Positions 19,788 through 31,222 of a stretch of DNA of 64,000 bases are shown in pieces. Source of the stretch: Gordonia oryzae (lineage in GTDB: Bacteria; Actinomycetota; Actinomycetes; Mycobacteriales; Mycobacteriaceae); the NCBI RefSeq assembly GCF_003797185.1, contig NZ_RKMH01000015.1, positions 1 to 64,000 of the forward strand, given 5' to 3'. Position 1 is the first letter of the stretch, and every line of letters starts with the position of its first letter. A model generated the notes under the pieces. It was given only the letters and a program-made list of their open reading frames with translations, searched no databases and was not told where the DNA came from. Made by a program: the position numbers and the translations under genes.

Positions 19788-20752
19788 CCCTCGAAACGCT
19801 GACCCCACTGGCCGCCGACGCTCTCGCCGGTCTATGGTCCACCCCGCCGGTACTGCCGACGAAATGGCTTTACGACGAACGTGGTAGCAGGCTGTTCGAC
19901 GAGATCACCCGGCTACCCGAGTACTACCCGACTCGGCGTGAGACCGCCATCCTGCGCGACCATGCCGACGACGTCGTTGATGTCACGAACGCGGCGATGA
20001 TGGTCGAATTCGGTTCGGGCACATCGACCAAGACCCGACTCCTCCTCGATGCGTTCACCCGCACGGGTGAACCCATCGGCCCTCGCGCGGCCGGACACTT
20101 CGTCTACGTACCCGTCGACGTCAGCGCCGAGATGCTCGCTGAATCCGCCGGCATCCTCGCCGCTGACTACCCGCGCATCGACATCCGACCGGTCGAAGGG
20201 GATTTCACCGATGCGGGGCTGGTGCTGCCGTCGTGCGAGGGGGCGCGGCTGGCGGTGTTCCTTGGCGGGACGATCGGCAACTTCGACGACGACGGACGCC
20301 GCGCGTTCTTCTCCGGCCTTGCCACCACGCTCGCCCCCGGCGACTACTTCCTCCTGGGAGCCGACCTCATCAAGGACACCGGTCGGCTCGTCGCCGCATA
20401 CAACGACAAGGCCGGGGTGACAGCGGATTTCAATCGCAACATGATCGAGGTTCTGCGTACCGGGCTCGACGCCGTCGGGCTGTACGCCGACGACTTCGAC
20501 CACGTCGCCCGGTGGAATCCCGCGCGCCACCGCATCGAGATGTGGTTGCGGGCGCGCCGGGACATCGATGCCTACTTCGGTGACCTGCAACGTCGTTGGC
20601 GTCTTCGGTCCGGTTCCGAGGTCCGGACGGAGATCAGCACCAAGTTCGATCTGTCGGTGCTGCGGTGCGAACTCGCCGACGCCGGACTGGCGCCCGTCAC
20701 GAGCTGGACCGACCCGATGGGCGACTTCTCCCTCACTCTCGCGCGTCGGTGA
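19784..20752 (+). CDS. egtD: L-histidine N-alpha-methyltransferase EgtD
   Basis: The 322-residue enzyme has the EgtD layout: KWLYDERGSRLFDEITRLPE, YYPTRRE, the SAM-binding VEFGSGTSTKT, FLGGTIGNF and RIEMWLRA. It trimethylates histidine to hercynine, the first step of ergothioneine synthesis. GTG 19784 overlaps the egtB stop (GTGA). The flavin monooxygenase gene converges on its end. Confidence 0.94.
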   Translation: MTLETLTPLAADALAGLWSTPPVLPTKWLYDERGSRLFDEITRLPEYYPTRRETAILRDHADDVVDVTNAAMMVEFGSGTSTKTRLLLDAFTRTGEPIGPRAAGHFVYVPVDVSAEMLAESAGILAADYPRIDIRPVEGDFTDAGLVLPSCEGARLAVFLGGTIGNFDDDGRRAFFSGLATTLAPGDYFLLGADLIKDTGRLVAAYNDKAGVTADFNRNMIEVLRTGLDAVGLYADDFDHVARWNPARHRIEMWLRARRDIDAYFGDLQRRWRLRSGSEVRTEISTKFDLSVLRCELADAGLAPVTSWTDPMGDFSLTLARR

Positions 20753-21788
20753 CGGCGTCACCCAGGATCTCGCGAACTCGCGGGATGACTTGGGTGCCAT
20801 AGAGTTCGATGCTGCGCATCATGGCACGATGCGGCAGTGTGCCGTGGGAGTACTTGAGGTCGAAGCGATCGAGTCCCAAGGCCCGAACGGTGCGGGCGAT
20901 CTTGTGCGCCACCGTCTCTGGCGAACCGACGTAGAGGGAGCCGCCGGGCCCTGTCGACCGGTCGAACTCGATGCGCGTCGGAGCGGGCCAACCGCGTTCG
21001 GCGCCGATCCGCGCCACATTCGTACGGTAGTGCGGCCACAATTCGTCGCGTGCCTGCTCGTCGGTGTCGCCGACGTGGCCGGGCGAGTGCACGCCCACCG
21101 GGAGATCGGTCGGTGTGTTGAACTGTGCCAGTGCGCGCCGATACAGGTCTGCATACGGTGCGAACCGCAGGGGATCGCCGCCGATGATAGCGAGCATCAG
21201 CGGTAGTCCGTACCGCGCGGCGCGCACCACCGACTCCGGGCTGCCGCCGACCGCGATCCACGTCGGTAGCGGGGGCGTCTCGAGTGGAGGGTGGATGGTC
21301 TGATCGGTCAGCGGGGCGCGGGTGGCCCCCGACCAGGTGACAGGGCGGCCGGTTCGCAAGTGGGCGAACAGATCCAGCTTGTCGGAAAACAGTTCCTCGT
21401 ACTGTTCGAGATCGAAGCCGAACAACGGGAACGACTCGGTGAACGATCCGCGGCCTAGAATGACCTCCGCACGACCCGACGACAGCGCGTCGAGTGTCGA
21501 GAAGCGTTCGAATACGCGGATCGGATCGTCGGAACTGAGCACGGTCACCGCAGTGCCGAGCCGGATGCGCGTGGTGCGCGCGGCGACCGCCCCGAGCACC
21601 ACCTCCGGCGCTGAGACGGAGTAATCGTGGCGGTGGTGTTCGCCCACGCCGAGGAAGTCGACGCCGACCTCGTCGGCGAGAATCGCCTGATCGAGCACGT
21701 CGCGGATCGTCTGGGCCGCCGAGTTCGGTGCGCCGCCGTCATCGATCGTGACATCGCCGAAGGTATCGAGTCCGAGTTCTACGTTCAC
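20733..21788 (-). CDS. LLM-class flavin-dependent oxidoreductase
   Basis: The ~351-residue luciferase-like barrel shows VNVELGLDTFGD at the start, VGEHHRHDYSVSAPEVVLGA, IRLGTAVTVLSSDDPIRVFE and RAEVILGRGSF. These enzymes use reduced flavin and oxygen on varied substrates; the substrate here is unknown. GTG 21788 fits the family start, but a longer frame to 21836 is possible. It overlaps the egtD 3' end by 20 bp. Confidence 0.85.
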   Translation of the reverse strand: MNVELGLDTFGDVTIDDGGAPNSAAQTIRDVLDQAILADEVGVDFLGVGEHHRHDYSVSAPEVVLGAVAARTTRIRLGTAVTVLSSDDPIRVFERFSTLDALSSGRAEVILGRGSFTESFPLFGFDLEQYEELFSDKLDLFAHLRTGRPVTWSGATRAPLTDQTIHPPLETPPLPTWIAVGGSPESVVRAARYGLPLMLAIIGGDPLRFAPYADLYRRALAQFNTPTDLPVGVHSPGHVGDTDEQARDELWPHYRTNVARIGAERGWPAPTRIEFDRSTGPGGSLYVGSPETVAHKIARTVRALGLDRFDLKYSHGTLPHRAMMRSIELYGTQVIPRVREILGDAVTDARE

Positions 21789-21931
21789 GTCACCGATTGT
21801 GCCGAATCGGTGTGCGTTGGGGACGTCGGCCGTCAATTGGCCGTCTCGTGGGTGTGATTATATATTTTGTGGGATGCTGATGCCGGTCAGAAAACTGACC
21901 ACATACTCTTATCTCGTAAGGAGCACTCCCG

Positions 21932-22315
21932 ATGTGGGACTCGTTCTGGAACTTCTTGTGGTCGATGGTGATCGTCTTCGCGTTCGTCGCGTATCTGATC
22001 GTCTTGTGGTACATCATCGCCGACCTGTTCCGCGACCATAAGACCTCGGGCTGGTCCAAGGCGATCTGGGTGATCTTCTTGATCATCCTGCCGTATCTGA
22101 CGGCGTTCGCCTACCTGCTGGTGAAGGGTCAGGGAATGGCCGAGCGTGCGCAGAAGGCCGCAGTCGAATACAAGAAAGAATCCGACGACTACATCAAGAC
22201 CGTCGCGGGTACTTCCCCGGCACAACAGATTGCCGATGCGAAATCGCTACTCGACTCCGGTGCGATCAATAATGAAGAATTCGAGCACCTGAAGGCGAAG
22301 GCTCTCGCGCACTGA
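21932..22315 (+). CDS. Small membrane protein with PLDc_N and SHOCT domains
   Basis: The 127-residue protein has two hydrophobic segments (about 8-30 and 43-63) separated by LFRDHKTSGWSKAIW, the PLDc_N pattern. It ends with a SHOCT motif (IADAKSLLDSGAINNEEFEHLKAK is its span). SHOCT segments often mediate oligomerisation. The function is unknown. A hairpin follows its stop. Confidence 0.8.
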   Translation: MWDSFWNFLWSMVIVFAFVAYLIVLWYIIADLFRDHKTSGWSKAIWVIFLIILPYLTAFAYLLVKGQGMAERAQKAAVEYKKESDDYIKTVAGTSPAQQIADAKSLLDSGAINNEEFEHLKAKALAH

Positions 22316-22322
22316 GCCCGAT

Positions 22323-22374
22323 CGCTACAACGACCGCCTGCTTCGAATCATCGAATCGGGCAGTCGTTGTAGCG
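22323..22374 (+). terminator. Hairpin, probable terminator
   Basis: CGCTACAACGAC at 22323-22334 pairs exactly with GTCGTTGTAGCG at 22363-22374, with further pairing in the loop (CTGC/GCAG and TTCGA/TCGAA). It begins 7 bp after the SHOCT-protein stop. No poly-T tract follows, which is common for terminators in this group. Confidence 0.65.
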
Positions 22375-22384
22375 GACAGGGTTG

Positions 22385-22658
22385 CCTGCGGCCCCGCCTC
22401 GAGTCCGGAGATCGGGTCGGGGTCCATCCGATCACCGATCATCAGGGTGTTCTTCCAGTGGGCGCCCATCCTCGGCAACGCCGCGCGCGCATCAACGGAT
22501 TCGGCGTGCCCTGGGTGGATGGTCGACATCGGTGTCGAGGCCCGTCCGCACACCGGCGCGCACGCAGATCGCGCAACTCCCGCAATCAGTGCGTCGGGGA
22601 TCGCGTACTTCTCGCCGATGCGTACGCCGTCCATGTCCCTGAGGTAGTTCCAACTCAT
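22385..22658 (-). pseudogene. Decayed HAD-IIA hydrolase
   Basis: The frame starting at ATG 22658 reads MSWNYLRDMDGVRIGEK, the N-terminal HAD motif D-M-D-G-V. After about 60 residues it jumps to NTLMIGDRMDPDPISGLEAG, the C-terminal HAD motif that normally lies about 150 residues further on. The cap domain is therefore deleted. The frame continues past the normal end without homology. Confidence 0.7.
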
Positions 22659-23036
22659 GGTGGCGACACTTCGGTGCTGTGTCCGGCCGTGTGGCGCCCC
22701 TGTTCCGCCGGATCGTTTCGTCGAGCAGCCCACCCCTGATGAGCACCATAAGACTGTCGCGCGGGGTACCCCATCCTGACGGTCGACCATCTCGACGCTA
22801 CGGTGCGCACCTCCCGCATGTTCTCGGGCAGGATGCGTTGATGAACCTCGCGTGGATCGCCACACTGGGGCAGTACCGGGATCCGCCAGTGGCGGCACCT
22901 CCCAGTTCAGTATGGTGACCCGTGACGCCGCCGCGCCACGCAAACCGGTTGTCTCACTCAAGGTTTGCGACATCGGCCCGGCGCATACCGAAGCGGTCGC
23001 CGAAGGTATCGAGATCGTGCACCCGCCCTCCGGCGA

Positions 23037-25678
<2,642 letters not shown>

Positions 25679-25914
25679 GGTGAAGTTGTGTGAGCTGTGC
25701 GCGATGACGCGCGCACACGACACAATACCCGGATGCTCGGGCGCCGGAACCCCCGCAGGGTTGTCACCTTCGAACTCGGAGTGAGCGGAGGTTGATTCCT
25801 CGCGACGCCTTGCGCTTACGTAACCGTAGGGTAGGGTGTGATCCGGATCACAGAGATGGATCTGGCCGACGACTCGAATGTCGTTGTCGTATCACCGCGA
25901 CGTGACGAGGGGTT

Positions 25915-26271
25915 ATGAACACCACGAATCGCAAACACAGTCATCGCCCGCCGCAGTCGGCGCAATCGATTCTGCAGCAGATTTCCCAGGTCGTACACAA
26001 CCCGGACCGGGAGCGATTCGAGCTCTGGGTTGCGGGGGATCTCGTCGGCGTCCTGGGCTACTCAATCGAGGAGGAGGATGGTCGGCGCACGGTGACCGTG
26101 CTGCACACTGTTTTGTACGACGAGTACACCGGCCACGGTCTCGGCACGCGGCTCACCCGCGGGGCCCTGGCATTCATCCGGGATCAAAACGCCCGAGTAC
26201 GCCCGGTGTGCACATTCACCAAACAGTTCCTCGACGGCCATCCCGGCATCGTGCCGATGGTGCCGGTGTGA
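25915..26271 (+). CDS. YjdJ-type GNAT acetyltransferase-like protein
   Basis: The 118-residue protein has the short GNAT layout of this subfamily: LWVAGDLVGVLGYSI, then VLHTVLYDEYTGHGLGTRL, which contains the acetyl-CoA loop pattern, then a final VRPVCTFTKQFLDGHP. The substrate is unknown. The stop overlaps a small GTG-initiated frame. Confidence 0.82.
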   Translation: MNTTNRKHSHRPPQSAQSILQQISQVVHNPDRERFELWVAGDLVGVLGYSIEEEDGRRTVTVLHTVLYDEYTGHGLGTRLTRGALAFIRDQNARVRPVCTFTKQFLDGHPGIVPMVPV

Positions 26272-26441
26272 GCCGCTGCCCCTCACTGGTGAAGGCAACC
26301 CGGTCCGACGTCTCGCGGACCGACCTCGTCAGGCTTACCGGGTGCCGCAACCTCACTTCGGTGAAGACCGTCGCGGCGTCGGTGATGAGTCAGGTGCGGA
26401 TCACCGGTCACAACAAGCCGTCACCCGACGTCACCGTCTAG
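26268..26441 (+). CDS. Small hypothetical ORF coupled to the GNAT gene
   Basis: A 57-residue frame starts at GTG 26268, overlapping the GNAT stop. It reads SLVKATRSDVSRTDLVRL and later SVMSQVRITGHNK. I recognise no family. It may be a fragment rather than a working gene. Confidence 0.25.
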   Translation: MSRCPSLVKATRSDVSRTDLVRLTGCRNLTSVKTVAASVMSQVRITGHNKPSPDVTV

Positions 26442-26509
26442 GTCCTCGGCGGGTGCGTCCGTCGTTGGCCCGCTCGGCGGAGCGACAGAGAGCAGCAGGT
26501 GGAGCAGCC

Positions 26510-27019
26510 TCAGCTGTCCGGGATCACCGACGCGACGGTGATGCCGGTGGCCCGCCATCGCGCGAGGGTGGTCCGGCGTGCGGCCATCGGCGTCGAGAGC
26601 AACACGGCGAATGTGGCCGGGGGATCGGCGATGTCGCGGTAGTGATCGCGGTAGAACACCAGTGAGCGCGTGAACCAGGTGAATGTGTCGTCGGCGCGCG
26701 GCAGCACATGCTGGGCGTCGGTGAGCACGCTGAGGAATCCGGTGATTCCCGCGGGCTGATCGAGGTCGCGCATGCAGTCGTCGAAGGCATCGGCGTTGTG
26801 CCCGAAATGGTCAGGGAATCGCCAACTTCGAGCGAACTCGTCGAAAACATCGGGGCGAGTGGCCAGTCGGGTGCCGTCGATCACCCGCACCCGAAGGCCG
26901 GCCGGTCGTGGCACGTCATCGGTGGTCACGTCAGCGGGGCGCGCGATCAACCCCACTGCCGGTCCACGCCCGGCGGCGCCGATCAGAAACTCTCGCAGCG
27001 ACACGTGTTGGCCTGTCAT
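26510..27019 (-). CDS. Barstar-family ribonuclease inhibitor
   Basis: The 169-residue protein has the barstar core: a strand giving RVRVIDGTRL, a helix with FDEFARSWRFPDHFGHNAD, and AFDDCMRDLD. Barstar proteins block guanyl-specific RNases by filling the active site. It lies 13 bp downstream of an RNase gene, so it is probably the immunity partner. The N-terminal ~50 residues and the C-terminal extension are longer than in classic barstar. No signal peptide is seen, so it acts in the cytoplasm. Confidence 0.85.
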   Translation of the reverse strand: MTGQHVSLREFLIGAAGRGPAVGLIARPADVTTDDVPRPAGLRVRVIDGTRLATRPDVFDEFARSWRFPDHFGHNADAFDDCMRDLDQPAGITGFLSVLTDAQHVLPRADDTFTWFTRSLVFYRDHYRDIADPPATFAVLLSTPMAARRTTLARWRATGITVASVIPDS

Positions 27020-27032
27020 GATTTGTGCGCGT

Positions 27033-27572
27033 TCACGAAGTCGGCCCCCTGATGAGTACGAAGGTCTGGTAGTGGTCGTCGGTGTACCATGCCGAACCGT
27101 CGCTGCCGGTGACGATGCGCTCCGCGTCGCGGGACCGGCCCGGCTCCTTCGGGTTGACGTCCCATTCGCGGTATGTGATCGCCGTTCCGGTTGATGTGGC
27201 CGACGGTAGCCGACCCTCGTTGTTGCGAAACGCGATTCCGCCGCGGGTGCCCGGCGCATTGGCCGCCGCAGGCCATGTGCCCGCATCGATGAGCGCCAGG
27301 GTCTGGCGCACCCGGGCGGGAACCCGGGTTGTCGCCGGGGCGGAGGTGGACGAGACCCTCGATGACGAGCCCCTCGATGGCGAGGCTCCCGATGGCGAGA
27401 CTCCCGATGGCGAGACTCCCGATGGCGAGGTGACGTCGTGAGAGTTGTCGATCACCCATGTCATGACCACGACGACGCCGATCACCACCAGTGCCGCAGC
27501 GGAGATCATCGCCTGCCGCCGCCGCGCGGGACTCGGGGTGGCCGTGCCGCGCCCCCTCGACCTGCCGGTCAC
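27033..27572 (-). CDS. Membrane-anchored guanyl-specific ribonuclease (RNase N1/T1, barnase-like)
   Basis: The 179-residue protein has a basic N-terminus, one hydrophobic segment at about 22-41, a repeat linker of S-P-S-G-V type at about 48-65, and a microbial RNase domain at about 85-177. The RNase part shows GGIAFRNNEGRLP, ITYREWDV, with the catalytic glutamate, SRDAERIVTGSDG and a final histidine in DDHYQTFVLI. GTG 27572 overlaps the upstream GNAT stop. The domain would face outward or be released, and the next gene encodes a barstar-type inhibitor. Confidence 0.85.
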   Translation of the reverse strand: MTGRSRGRGTATPSPARRRQAMISAAALVVIGVVVVMTWVIDNSHDVTSPSGVSPSGVSPSGASPSRGSSSRVSSTSAPATTRVPARVRQTLALIDAGTWPAAANAPGTRGGIAFRNNEGRLPSATSTGTAITYREWDVNPKEPGRSRDAERIVTGSDGSAWYTDDHYQTFVLIRGPTS

Positions 27573-28597
27573 GACGACGTCCGTGGCTTGATGTAGCGGT
27601 AGCGGTGGTGCAAGGCGAAACCGCGAGCGCGATACCACGTGCCGGCGATCCGGTTGCCGGACTCGACTTGCAGGTACGTGCGCCCGGCCCCGTTCTCGGC
27701 ACCCCACAGCCGCAATCGTGTGAGTATGGAATCGCCCAGATGTTGGCGGCGACGTGCCGGGTCGGTCCACAGCGCCGTCAGGCCGAGCATGCGGGATCCG
27801 TCGGGTGATTCGGTGACCGCGCCGCGCCCGATGGCGATCGGGCGGCCCGCATCTTCAATGGCGGCAAAGGTCACCGGCGCGTCGTCGAGGGTGGCGCCCA
27901 CTACCGCTGTGGCCGCCGTGATGTCGGTGTCGGGGCCGAGATAGGCCCGGAGCCAGTTGGGGGTGGGGGTGGGGCGCAGGACGAGGTCCAGGTGTTCGGG
28001 GCATGGGCGATCGGACACCGAGTGATCGGGGATGGGCCCGGCGGTCAATACGTGGATGACCGCCGACGCGGGCACGCCGTCGATCCCCGGTGACACCAGT
28101 CGTTCGGGTGTTGCGATCAGTGTCGGTAGATCGCGAGCGGCATACCAGGATTCGATGGCCGATCGGGTGGCCGGGTCGAGGCGCGCTGAACGGTCCAGGG
28201 CGATGGCCGAATTGGCACGCCGGGAGATTCCGGCTCCGGCCCGTACCAACCAGCCGTCGATCCACGCCTGCTCGGTGCCCGGCCAGGCTGCGGCCGCGGC
28301 GTACTCGAGGGCGCGAATCTCACTGTTGCGCAAAGGAACCGCCGATATTACGCGCAGCGAGGTGATTGCCGTGCGCGGAATCTCTTCGACGGTGCCGTTC
28401 CGGTCTAGTCGAACGGGGTCCCCGTCGTCGAGGAGAAACCCGGTCACGTCCGATTGGGCGGGACCGCCCGAGCGTGCCGGAGCCGGGTTGGGGGAGTCGC
28501 GCCAATCGGCGGGCGTTGCCTCGCCCAACAGGTAGCGCACCACGACGCGGTCGCCTCGGTATGCGCCGAGGTCAGACTCGCCGTCGCCCAACGCCAT
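27569..28597 (-). CDS. GNAT acetyltransferase with N-terminal SH3-like domain (Rv0428c-like)
   Basis: The ~342-residue protein starts with a short beta-rich module (YRGDRVVVRYLLG, then GFLLDDGDPVRLDR). The C-terminal GNAT domain has LTALWTDPARRRQHLGDSI, carrying the acetyl-CoA loop, and YLQVESGNRIAGTWYRARGF. Gene order beside def and DUF3263 matches Rv0428c of M. tuberculosis. ATG 28597 is chosen; TTG 28609, overlapping the def stop, is an alternative. Confidence 0.82.
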   Translation of the reverse strand: MALGDGESDLGAYRGDRVVVRYLLGEATPADWRDSPNPAPARSGGPAQSDVTGFLLDDGDPVRLDRNGTVEEIPRTAITSLRVISAVPLRNSEIRALEYAAAAAWPGTEQAWIDGWLVRAGAGISRRANSAIALDRSARLDPATRSAIESWYAARDLPTLIATPERLVSPGIDGVPASAVIHVLTAGPIPDHSVSDRPCPEHLDLVLRPTPTPNWLRAYLGPDTDITAATAVVGATLDDAPVTFAAIEDAGRPIAIGRGAVTESPDGSRMLGLTALWTDPARRRQHLGDSILTRLRLWGAENGAGRTYLQVESGNRIAGTWYRARGFALHHRYRYIKPRTSS

Positions 28598-28605
28598 CGC
28601 CGGAA

Positions 28606-29214
28606 TCAATCGTCGTCGTGGCCGAAGGGGTCGGCCTGGTCGCCGGGCACCCAGGTGAGTCCGGGCACGCCCCAGCCATTGCGTTTGATGGCTTTTTTGG
28701 CGGCGCGGGCGTTGCGGCCGACCAAGACGTCGACATAGAGGAAGCCGTCGAGATGACCGACCTCGTGCTGCAGCATCCGTGCGAAGAATCCGCGGCCCTC
28801 GAGGACGACCTCGGCACCCGTGCGGTCGACTCCGGTGACCCGAGCCCAGTCGGCCCGCCCGGTCGGGAACTGCTCGCCGGGCACCGACAGACAGCCTTCG
28901 TCGTTGTCGTCGGGGTCGGGCATGGTCTCGGGGATCTCCGAGGTCTCCAGCACGGGGTTGATGACCTCGCCGCGACGTCGCGTCGTGGACAGCCGGGACT
29001 CGCCGTCAGGGCAGTCATAGACGAACATCCGCGTGCCGACCCCGACCTGGTTGGCGGCCAGGCCGACACCGTTGGCGGCGTCCATCGTCTCGTACATGTC
29101 ATCGAGCAGGGTGACGATCTCCGCCGAGGGTCGTCCCTGCGCGTCGAGTTCGACGGGTCCGGTCGCGCGATGCAGGACCGGTTCGCCGACAATGCAGATC
29201 GGGAGGATTGCCAT
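28606..29214 (-). CDS. def: Peptide deformylase
   Basis: The 202-residue metalloenzyme removes the formyl group from new proteins. All three motifs are present: [10 protein letters not shown] (49-58), EGCLSVPG (106-113) and QHEVGHLDG (149-157), giving the Cys and two His metal ligands and the catalytic glutamate. An insertion between motifs 1 and 2 is usual in mycobacterial forms. It is the first gene of the operon running to the barstar gene. Confidence 0.95.
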   Translation of the reverse strand: MAILPICIVGEPVLHRATGPVELDAQGRPSAEIVTLLDDMYETMDAANGVGLAANQVGVGTRMFVYDCPDGESRLSTTRRRGEVINPVLETSEIPETMPDPDDNDEGCLSVPGEQFPTGRADWARVTGVDRTGAEVVLEGRGFFARMLQHEVGHLDGFLYVDVLVGRNARAAKKAIKRNGWGVPGLTWVPGDQADPFGHDDD

Positions 29215-29447
29215 GCGGGACAGATTACTGTGCGCGAATATTCGACGACCGCCGGTGACTGCGGGCCCCGACTCGGCGCGGTTCGGGCACGGGGTGAGTC
29301 GGGCCGGCTTCCCCCGCGAGTCACACCGCCTCGGCCGGTGCCGTGCGTGGTTAGATATTCACGAACCACACCGCTGTGATTCTCGATGGCCGGCCGTCGG
29401 AAAGTGCGCGGTGTGAGGTGTTGCAGCGAGATCTTTGAGGGAGCGAG

Positions 29448-29810
29448 ATGGACGGCGCAGCAGCGCGTAACCAGGGACAGCAGAGTGCTCGGCCGGATTC
29501 GGTGACCACTCCCGACGATGGTGCGCAGGCGGTCGACCCCCATGCGGTCGGACCCGACGGTCTGTCGCGCCGCGAACACGACATCCTCGCCTTCGAACGG
29601 CAGTGGTGGAAGTACGCGGGGGCCAAGGAAGAAGCGATCAAGGAGCTGTTCGGACTGTCGGCGACCCGCTACTACCAGATCCTCAACGCCCTGGTGGATC
29701 GTCCCGAGGCGCTGGCCGCCGACCCGATGTTGGTCAAGCGGCTGCGCCGGCTGCGGGCATCCCGGCAGAAGGCACGCGCGGCGCGCCGCCTCGGGTTCGA
29801 GATCACCTAG
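29448..29810 (+). CDS. DUF3263 protein
   Basis: The 120-residue protein has a disordered N-terminus of about 40 residues and a conserved helical part (LSRREHDILAFERQWWKY, then LFGLSATRYYQILNALVD), which looks like a sigma-like or helix-turn-helix DNA-binding unit. It ends with a basic tail. A GGGAG lies 5 bp before ATG 29448. The order matches Rv0430, next to def and a LytR_C protein. Confidence 0.9.
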   Translation: MDGAAARNQGQQSARPDSVTTPDDGAQAVDPHAVGPDGLSRREHDILAFERQWWKYAGAKEEAIKELFGLSATRYYQILNALVDRPEALAADPMLVKRLRRLRASRQKARAARRLGFEIT

Positions 29811-29864
29811 CGGCGTCGGCAGCGTCGCGGGTGTGCCGGTCGATGTGCGTTAAGGTCGTCGGTG

Positions 29865-30359
29865 ATGAATGCTGATCGCGAGTCGAACCGCCTCCCACTG
29901 CGGGCCGGGGCCATGGTGCTCTTTGCGGTCGCCATCGTGTTCGTGGCCCTGGGGTGGCATCACGCGGCGACGTCCGGCAACAATCCCGAAGCCCAGTTGC
30001 AGGCCGCCCAGTCCAGTGTGCCGAGCACCACGAGCGCCCCGGCGAGCACCTCTTCCTCGGCGGCCGGCAACGCCCGGATCTGCGTGATCAACGCGGGCAC
30101 CGTCACCGGGCTGGCGACCGAGGTCGACGAAGAACTCAAGGGCAAGGGCTTCACCACGATCGGCATCAACGCCCAGAGCAACTACGACGGCGGCTTCTCG
30201 CAGAACACCATTGTGTACTCCTCGTCGGCACAGAAGGATGAGGCCGACAAGATCGCCCAGGCACTCGACAACGATTACACCGTCGACTCCCGCGCGAGCC
30301 TGGGGAACCCGTTCAGCAGGTGCGTCGGCGGTATCGCCGTCGTCGCGGTGCAGCGATGA
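29865..30359 (+). CDS. virR: LytR_C-domain membrane protein (Rv0431/VirR-like)
   Basis: The 164-residue protein has one transmembrane segment at about 15-35, a Ser/Thr/Ala/Pro-rich linker to about 68, and a LytR C-terminal domain (ARICVINAGTVTGLATEVDE, YSSSAQKDEADKIAQAL). The domain faces the wall side. In M. tuberculosis the ortholog Rv0431 affects vesicle release and envelope structure. The assignment rests on domain and gene order. Confidence 0.8.
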   Translation: MNADRESNRLPLRAGAMVLFAVAIVFVALGWHHAATSGNNPEAQLQAAQSSVPSTTSAPASTSSSAAGNARICVINAGTVTGLATEVDEELKGKGFTTIGINAQSNYDGGFSQNTIVYSSSAQKDEADKIAQALDNDYTVDSRASLGNPFSRCVGGIAVVAVQR

Positions 30360-30501
30360 CCCGGCACACCCCGGCCGGGAATTCAGCGCACCCCCGATCG
30401 GGCACTCGCACCGCCGATCCCGCATACTTCAGTGCCGAGGCCCACGTCACTGCCACCGGCATGAGTTCCGGTGTTCCATCACACATCACTCGAGGAGCGA
30501 G

Positions 30502-31185
30502 ATGACCGTCAATTCGAAAGCAGGCTCTGCGACCATGCGTGCCCTCGCGGTGCTCGCGTCGGCGGGTGCCGTCGGGTTGGCCTTGGCGGCATGTACTCCC
30601 GACGAGCCGACAACCAGCGAGAAGGGGACCACCCCCGCGGTCCAGACCGGTAACCAAGCGCCTCAGGGCGGTCTCGTGGACGCCGACAACATCCCAGCCG
30701 GAGGTGGTGAGACCGAAGCCGCCTCGCTGATCAACACCGACGGCAAGAATATCGGTGAGGCCATCTTCCGGCCCAACGGCTCCGCGCTCGGTGTCACCGT
30801 GACCGTCAAGGCCGGCAGCGGTATCCCTGCCGGATTCCACGCGATGCACATCCACTCCGGCAGCGCCTGCAACACCGCCGACAAGTTCGTCTCGGCGGGC
30901 GGACACCTGCAGGTCGACGGCCACACCGGTCACCCGTCGAGTGGCGACCTGGTGTCGATCAACATCCTGTCCGACGGATCGGGTTCCACGACGACCTCGA
31001 CGTCGGCGGTGGATCTGTCGCAGATCGCCAACAAGACGATCATCATTCACGAGAACGCCGACAACTTCGCCAACATCCCCACTCGGTACACCTCCAACGG
31101 CCAGCCCGGCCCGGACGAGGACACGATGAGCACCGGTGACGGAGGAGCGCGTCTGGCGTGCGGTCAGATCTCGGCGGCGCAGTAG
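30502..31185 (+). CDS. sodC: Cu-Zn superoxide dismutase, lipoprotein
   Basis: The 227-residue protein has a lipoprotein signal with lipobox LAAC (Cys31), then a low-complexity stretch, and a SodC fold with metal-site histidines in GFHAMHIHSG, GGHLQVDGHTGH and KTIIIHENADNF. It converts superoxide to hydrogen peroxide and oxygen outside the membrane. AGGAGCG precedes ATG 30502. The order matches Rv0432. Confidence 0.92.
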   Translation: MTVNSKAGSATMRALAVLASAGAVGLALAACTPDEPTTSEKGTTPAVQTGNQAPQGGLVDADNIPAGGGETEAASLINTDGKNIGEAIFRPNGSALGVTVTVKAGSGIPAGFHAMHIHSGSACNTADKFVSAGGHLQVDGHTGHPSSGDLVSINILSDGSGSTTTSTSAVDLSQIANKTIIIHENADNFANIPTRYTSNGQPGPDEDTMSTGDGGARLACGQISAAQ

Positions 31186-31222
31186 GCCTGCCGCCTCTCC
31201 CTGGCGCCCCGAGACTGAACTG

